From: Bradyrhizobium sp. BRP22
GTDB taxonomy: Bacteria; Pseudomonadota; Alphaproteobacteria; Rhizobiales; Xanthobacteraceae
Assembly (NCBI RefSeq): GCF_020194175.1
Contig: NZ_JADYVX010000003.1
Span: 310,001 to 374,000 of the forward strand
Direction: 5' to 3'
DNA: 64,000 bases
The number at the start of each line of letters is the position of its first letter. Positions within the stretch are counted from its first letter, which is position 1. The translations under genes were made by a program, and so were the position numbers. The notes under the pieces were generated by a model. That model was given only the letters and a program-made list of their open reading frames with translations, searched no databases and had not been told where the DNA came from. This document shows, one piece after another, positions 60,523-64,000 of this stretch.

Positions 60523-61164
60523 TCACTTCGGAATAAACAGCGTGTTGCGACCGTCGAGGATCGCGGCGATTTCATAGGACGGCAGCAGTCGCATTGCCTC
60601 ATTGCGCATGTTGTCGTCCAACGTCTCGATCAGCAGCGACGGTCGATCGCGCTCGATTGTTTGCATCGCGCCGCGCAGCACGCAAGGCTCATGGCGCTCG
60701 ACATCGATTTTGATCGCACACAAATTATTTAATGCGAGCGCATCAATCGTAACGCGCCGAACGACGATGCTGTCGCGATGCTGGGCGTTGCCGTTTTCCA
60801 GCGAGGCACCGGTTGTGAGCGGCACGTTCGGATTGAAATGCAAGGTGCCGACGCCGTTGTCATCGGACGCGGCGACATCGAGCAGCATGACCGCGACCTT
60901 GTTGGCGGCAGCGTTGCATTCGAGCCGCCAGCGATTGGCGGGCATCGGCTCCAACGCGATTGCCGTCGCGCCGCGCTTGGCCGCAATGATGGAGAACAGA
61001 CCGGTGTATGCGCCGACGTCGAGCGCGACCTTGCCCGGCTGCACCATCCTGGCCCATGCGGTCAGGGTCTCCGTCTCGTAGCCGCGACCGTAGGCCATGT
61101 GGAAGACCATCCGATCGTCGGTGTCGATGATCACTATCTCGGTCCCGTCGACCTCGACGATCAT
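60523..61164 (-). CDS. FkbM family methyltransferase
   Basis: A 213-residue SAM methyltransferase. Motif I is KVALDVGAYTGLFS (about 45-58), then ATAIALEPMPANRWRLECNA and IKIDVERHEPCVLRGAMQTI. FkbM enzymes O-methylate sugars or other hydroxyls. It overlaps the next glycosyltransferase gene by four bases, and lies between the sugar-transfer cluster and the tail tube gene. Its target here may be a glycan on a phage or host component. Confidence 0.87.
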   Translation of the reverse strand: MIVEVDGTEIVIIDTDDRMVFHMAYGRGYETETLTAWARMVQPGKVALDVGAYTGLFSIIAAKRGATAIALEPMPANRWRLECNAAANKVAVMLLDVAASDDNGVGTLHFNPNVPLTTGASLENGNAQHRDSIVVRRVTIDALALNNLCAIKIDVERHEPCVLRGAMQTIERDRPSLLIETLDDNMRNEAMRLLPSYEIAAILDGRNTLFIPK

Positions 61165-61817
61165 GCCCACGCCTCCTTGACCCATGGGATCGGACAATTA
61201 TCCGGCTTGTTGTTGCCGCCGAAGTTGATCACGGCGGCCTGCTTCGGCGGGTGCATGGTGAGGTTACGGTAGTTGCAGAAGAAGTGCGGCGGCAGCAGCC
61301 GCTGCAGGAAGGGCGCGGACGGATACAGCTCCTCGATGCACGCCTGATCGCCGTGGCGGGCGTGGGTCATCATCAAGAGATCCCGCCGCTTGTCGAAGCC
61401 GTTCCAGATGAAGTTGCCCATGCCGCCGCCGATCACCATGACGCTTGAATTGTACTTGCAGGGATAGGCGGGGTTGGTGATCAGGCGGGTGAAGTTCTCG
61501 CAGATCGCGAACTCGCCGGCCACCTCAGTGAGCGGTGAGAGGTCGCCGATGATGACGGTGTCAAGGTCGAGATAGATGACCTTGGTCCGGTCGCGCCACG
61601 CTGGCTCGAACAGCGCCATCTTGCCCCACCAGCCCGGCAGCTGCAGGACGGCGATGTCCACAAAGGCGACACCCGAGCAGCGTTCGGGCTGATCGGTCAG
61701 GCAGACCATGGTGTAGGGCCGGGGCAGATGGCGCGCGACCATGTTGCGGAGTCTGGTGACGTACTCCATGCCATAGCGGGTGCCGGTGCGGACGCAGGCG
61801 ATGATCAGGTCTGTCAT
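61161..61817 (-). CDS. Glycosyltransferase, DxD type
   Basis: A 218-residue protein with the GT-A layout: IIACVRTGTRYGMEYVTRLR, YTMVCLTDQPERCSG, and the metal-binding DxD in VIYLDLDTVIIGDL (Asp84, Asp86). Later NSSVMVIGGG and a C-terminal PPHFFCNYRNLTMH. Resembles GT8-like and DUF-type glycosyltransferases that transfer from a nucleotide sugar. Start has AGGGGAC. Coupled to both neighbours by four-base overlaps. Confidence 0.8.
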   Translation of the reverse strand: MTDLIIACVRTGTRYGMEYVTRLRNMVARHLPRPYTMVCLTDQPERCSGVAFVDIAVLQLPGWWGKMALFEPAWRDRTKVIYLDLDTVIIGDLSPLTEVAGEFAICENFTRLITNPAYPCKYNSSVMVIGGGMGNFIWNGFDKRRDLLMMTHARHGDQACIEELYPSAPFLQRLLPPHFFCNYRNLTMHPPKQAAVINFGGNNKPDNCPIPWVKEAWA

Positions 61818-62782
61818 CGGTAGTCCCCTAACCAACGAAGCATGCGGTCCGCGACCTTGTCCCACGTTTGCTCACGCGCAAATGTAGCGGAGGCGACCGG
61901 ATCGATACTTTCGAGGATCAAGGACCATGGCGCGCGGCAGCCCTCGTACTGCACATGCCGAATGGTATCGAGCCGGTCCTGATAAATCAGGCCCTTCGGT
62001 GCTACGACCTGCGCGCCGCAATAGGCCAATTCCAGACAGGTCAAGCCGACGCTTTCCTTGTGGGTGACCATGTACACGTTGGTCTTGCGATAGCGTGGCG
62101 CGATCTCCTCGAACGGGATGTGTTTGCGATCGAACGGCGCGAATGACGGCGGGCTGTTGAGATCAACATTTTCGACGCCACCATTGACCAGCCGATGCAC
62201 CCGGATGCTCTGCCAGCGTTCGCGCCATTTGCCGGTGTGGGCAAAATCCAGCACGTCGCGCGTCACCTCCACGGTGTGATCCGGCGTGCCGCCCTTGTAG
62301 TAGGGATGATCGATCAGGATGCGCAGCGTGCGCTCCGACTGCTCCGGGTACAATAGCTCCGGGTCCGCGGCCCAGCCGATGTAATGATTGCTCTTGGCGT
62401 AGCGACCCCATTCTTTGGTCCGGGTGCTGTCGTCGCGGAAGGTGAAGGTGCAGTCGACGCCGACCATGTGGTCGGCCAGATACTCATGCACGAGGCCGTC
62501 ATGCAGCTGCGTCACCGCGCCCTGTACCTTGAGGGACAGGGCCGTCGCGCAGCCCGGCGGCTGATGGGTGAAGTAGCGCAGGCCCAGCGCCAGCACGTGG
62601 TCGCAGCCTCTGCCATCGACCTCGGCAAAGTAGCGCAACGGGTCCGGGTGCTTGGCCTCGATGAAGTGCAGCTCGACGCCGCGCTTCCGCAACTCGCGCG
62701 CCAGATAGAACGCCTGCACCCCGGTGAAATTCTTCACCTTGCGACGGTCTCTGATGTCCGGACCCACCACCAGCAATTTCAT
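61814..62782 (-). CDS. Glycosyltransferase, GT-B/GT4-like
   Basis: A 322-residue protein: MKLLVVGPDIRDRRKVKNFT, then YLARELRKRGVELHFIEAKH at the N-terminus; later VYMVTHKESVGLTCLELAYC GAQVVAPKG matches the donor-binding region of GT4 enzymes (E.. at the Glu of GLTCLELAYCG). Two-Rossmann fold with nucleotide-sugar use is expected. Fits in the four-gene cluster, coupled to neighbours by ATGA. Confidence 0.78.
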   Translation of the reverse strand: MKLLVVGPDIRDRRKVKNFTGVQAFYLARELRKRGVELHFIEAKHPDPLRYFAEVDGRGCDHVLALGLRYFTHQPPGCATALSLKVQGAVTQLHDGLVHEYLADHMVGVDCTFTFRDDSTRTKEWGRYAKSNHYIGWAADPELLYPEQSERTLRILIDHPYYKGGTPDHTVEVTRDVLDFAHTGKWRERWQSIRVHRLVNGGVENVDLNSPPSFAPFDRKHIPFEEIAPRYRKTNVYMVTHKESVGLTCLELAYCGAQVVAPKGLIYQDRLDTIRHVQYEGCRAPWSLILESIDPVASATFAREQTWDKVADRMLRWLGDYR

Positions 62783-63504
62783 TGCGCCCAAAACTCCAGC
62801 TCGGCCCGCCATTCATCCGCGAACTCGCAATGCTCGAAGCCGGCCATGTTTGGCGTGCCATTGGTGAAGTGAACCAGCTTGGCCCACGGATCGGGTGGCC
62901 GGTCGCCGACCAGATGGTTCCAGCACGGTGCCAGCTCGCCGATGTCGGCATCGTCGAGCCATGAGAACTGATGCAGCCACAGGCCGCGCATGCTGTTGAC
63001 GAGGGCAGGGGTGAGATGCCTGGTGCCCGGGTGATCGCAATTCCACAGCACCACGCTCGACCAGTTTTTTCTGGCGTAGGCGGTCTGCACCTGGCCGTCC
63101 ATCTTGATGTCGCCGGCCGGCGCATAGTCGTGCTTGACCACCATGCACGCCTTCTTCGGATCGGCGGCGGCGAACAGCGCCGCCAGATTGACGCGCGCCA
63201 TGACGTCGGCATCGACGAACAGCGCCCAGCCATGCCGCGCGATCGAGGGGACGAGAAAGCGGCTGATGGCGAACTCAGTGGACATCGGGGCCCCTGAGAT
63301 CACGTCCCACAGCCGCCCGTCACGCCGCTCGGTGGGGCGGTCGTACAGTTTCGCCTGCCTCAGTGCGGCAAGGCTCAGCCCCCGGATGGGGATTGGCATG
63401 GTGAGCCGCCGTCTGATCGACTGGCGCGCGACGGCAAAGCCCTGCGTCTCCGCTGGCCGCGGATCGAAGCCAACCCAGATCGAGAGGGTGCCGCCGCCGA
63501 GCAT
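62779..63504 (-). CDS. Glycosyltransferase, DxD type (GT8-like)
   Basis: A 241-residue protein. SIWVGFDPRPAETQGFAVAR at the N-terminus, ALFVDADVMARVN (Asp98, Asp100) as the metal-binding DxD, then a His-containing SFLHQFSWLDDADIGELAPC-type region where acceptor binding is expected and CWNHLVGDR, FTNGTPNM. Probably cytosolic. It is the second of the DxD-type enzymes in this cluster. Confidence 0.78.
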   Translation of the reverse strand: MLGGGTLSIWVGFDPRPAETQGFAVARQSIRRRLTMPIPIRGLSLAALRQAKLYDRPTERRDGRLWDVISGAPMSTEFAISRFLVPSIARHGWALFVDADVMARVNLAALFAAADPKKACMVVKHDYAPAGDIKMDGQVQTAYARKNWSSVVLWNCDHPGTRHLTPALVNSMRGLWLHQFSWLDDADIGELAPCWNHLVGDRPPDPWAKLVHFTNGTPNMAGFEHCEFADEWRAELEFWAQ

Positions 63505-63505
63505 G

Positions 63506-64000
63506 TCACGCTCCGACTTTCGCGCGCAGCATCGCCACTCCATCCTCCAGCGTCACTTTCTGGAAGCAGCGGATCGCCGATGCCGGGCAGGCGTTGACCA
63601 CGTGGATGCCGTGCTGAGTGAAATAGGGCACATAAACGTTGAAGTGCGTCGCCCACGCTTCCCAGTTCGCGGCGTTCTGGGTGCGCCGCTTCAGATAGTG
63701 CCGATCGTTGAAGCGGAAACTGCCGCCCATGTTGGCGACGTCGAACGCACCATCATAGTCGAAGCCGAACAGCACGATCTGCTTGGCCCGCTTGTGGATG
63801 CAGATCTGGATCGCGCCGAAGCCCGACGTGCCGCCGCCATAGATTTCGCCGGGGTCGTCCGACAGGTTCTCGCCGTCCAGCCGCTTCAGGAAGGTGACGT
63901 TCTTGGACGGCGGCGGGCCGGTCTTGTTGAGCTGATCCTCGGGCACCGCCCAGTAGACCCGGCTCTGCACATTGGCGAGCTTGTCACGCCATTCCTTGTA
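63506..64000 (-). CDS. Phage protein with MptE-like/Rossmann motif, partial at right edge
   Basis: 165 C-terminal residues are visible; the frame is open at 64000, starting YKEWRDKLANVQSRVYW. The core GGGTSGFGAIQICIHKRAKQ then IVLFGFDYDG resembles the DUF115/6-hydroxymethylpterin-pyrophosphokinase-like domain of glycan-modification enzymes. Just upstream of the glycosyltransferases, it probably belongs to the same cluster. Confidence 0.62.
   Translation of the reverse strand, partial: YKEWRDKLANVQSRVYWAVPEDQLNKTGPPPSKNVTFLKRLDGENLSDDPGEIYGGGTSGFGAIQICIHKRAKQIVLFGFDYDGAFDVANMGGSFRFNDRHYLKRRTQNAANWEAWATHFNVYVPYFTQHGIHVVNACPASAIRCFQKVTLEDGVAMLRAKVGA

Larger units (their letters stand above)
31998..64000. 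mobile_element. Mu-like contractile-tail prophage, left part
   Basis: Phage genes are continuous from about 32.3 kb to the right edge: lysogeny-type regulators, then a minus-strand tail module with collagen-like fibre, YmfQ-like protein, baseplate J, gp46-, gp45- and gp44-like proteins, DNA-circulation protein, tape measure, chaperone and tail tube, in the order of Mu-type myophages. Integrase, terminase, capsid and sheath are not in view. The left boundary rests on the tRNA-like site and is uncertain by a few hundred bases. Confidence 0.82.

Noticed and set aside
1..64000. CRISPR arrays, rRNA genes, insertion sequences
   Set aside because: No regularly spaced repeats, no rRNA sequence and no transposase frame or IS-type terminal repeats were seen.

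Overview
The window reads as alphaproteobacterial chromosome, most likely Bradyrhizobium or a close relative. This is inferred from the GC-rich coding style, the density of aromatic and xenobiotic catabolism genes, Liv-type ABC cassettes and the prophage gene style; no rRNA or intact tRNA is present to confirm it. There are two halves: about 32 kb of chromosomal catabolic genes and about 32 kb of a Mu-like (contractile-tail) prophage that runs off the right edge.

Region A (1-14165) is a patchy accessory catabolic island. It holds a group II PLP decarboxylase cut by the left edge, an AraC regulator divergent from it, an amidase, an NTF2-like protein, an acyl-CoA-dehydrogenase-fold flavoprotein, an epoxide hydrolase, a decayed glutathione S-transferase (GST), an orphan OmpR-type regulator with a degenerate receiver, a second AraC regulator, an exported SGNH esterase, a second copy of the flavoprotein and an intact GST. 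The flavoprotein/GST pair is a segmental duplication: copy 1 has kept the epoxide hydrolase and lost the GST, copy 2 the reverse. The island ends in gene debris: the 3' end of a filamentous haemagglutinin gene and a broken methylisocitrate-lyase-type gene.

Region B (15127-31850) is a coherent aromatic-acid locus: Rieske oxygenase alpha and beta, enoyl-CoA hydratase, SDR, alpha/beta hydrolase, TetR regulator, phenylacetate-CoA-ligase-like enzyme, a branched-chain-amino-acid-type ABC importer with a permease-ATPase fusion, a GlcD-type FAD dehydrogenase, a fused indolepyruvate:ferredoxin oxidoreductase (IOR) and a YciI-like protein. Three near-identical 20-bp palindromes lie upstream of the Rieske gene, of tetR and between the divergent ligase and transporter genes, so one TetR repressor probably controls uptake, activation and ring attack. 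The dehydrogenase followed by the IOR suggests 2-hydroxy acid to 2-oxo acid to acyl-CoA chemistry.

Region C (about 31998-64000) is the prophage. Its candidate left attachment site is a 17-bp match to a tRNA 3' end. The left arm carries cargo: a zeta-toxin-like kinase with a small partner, a TcmP/DUF5131/membrane-protein cassette, an SRAP protein, a one-domain DNA ligase, a HEPN-like protein and an AraC regulator. A Crp-like regulator and an XRE regulator are divergent around a perfect 18-bp palindrome, which looks like the lysogeny switch. From 45955 rightwards nearly everything is on the minus strand: small exported and membrane proteins, a collagen-like tail fibre, baseplate genes, a tape measure with two predicted peptidoglycan-active domains, tail assembly chaperone with a -1 frameshift site, tail tube, and a sugar/methyl-transfer cluster running to the edge. 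Integrase, capsid, terminase and sheath genes are not in the window.
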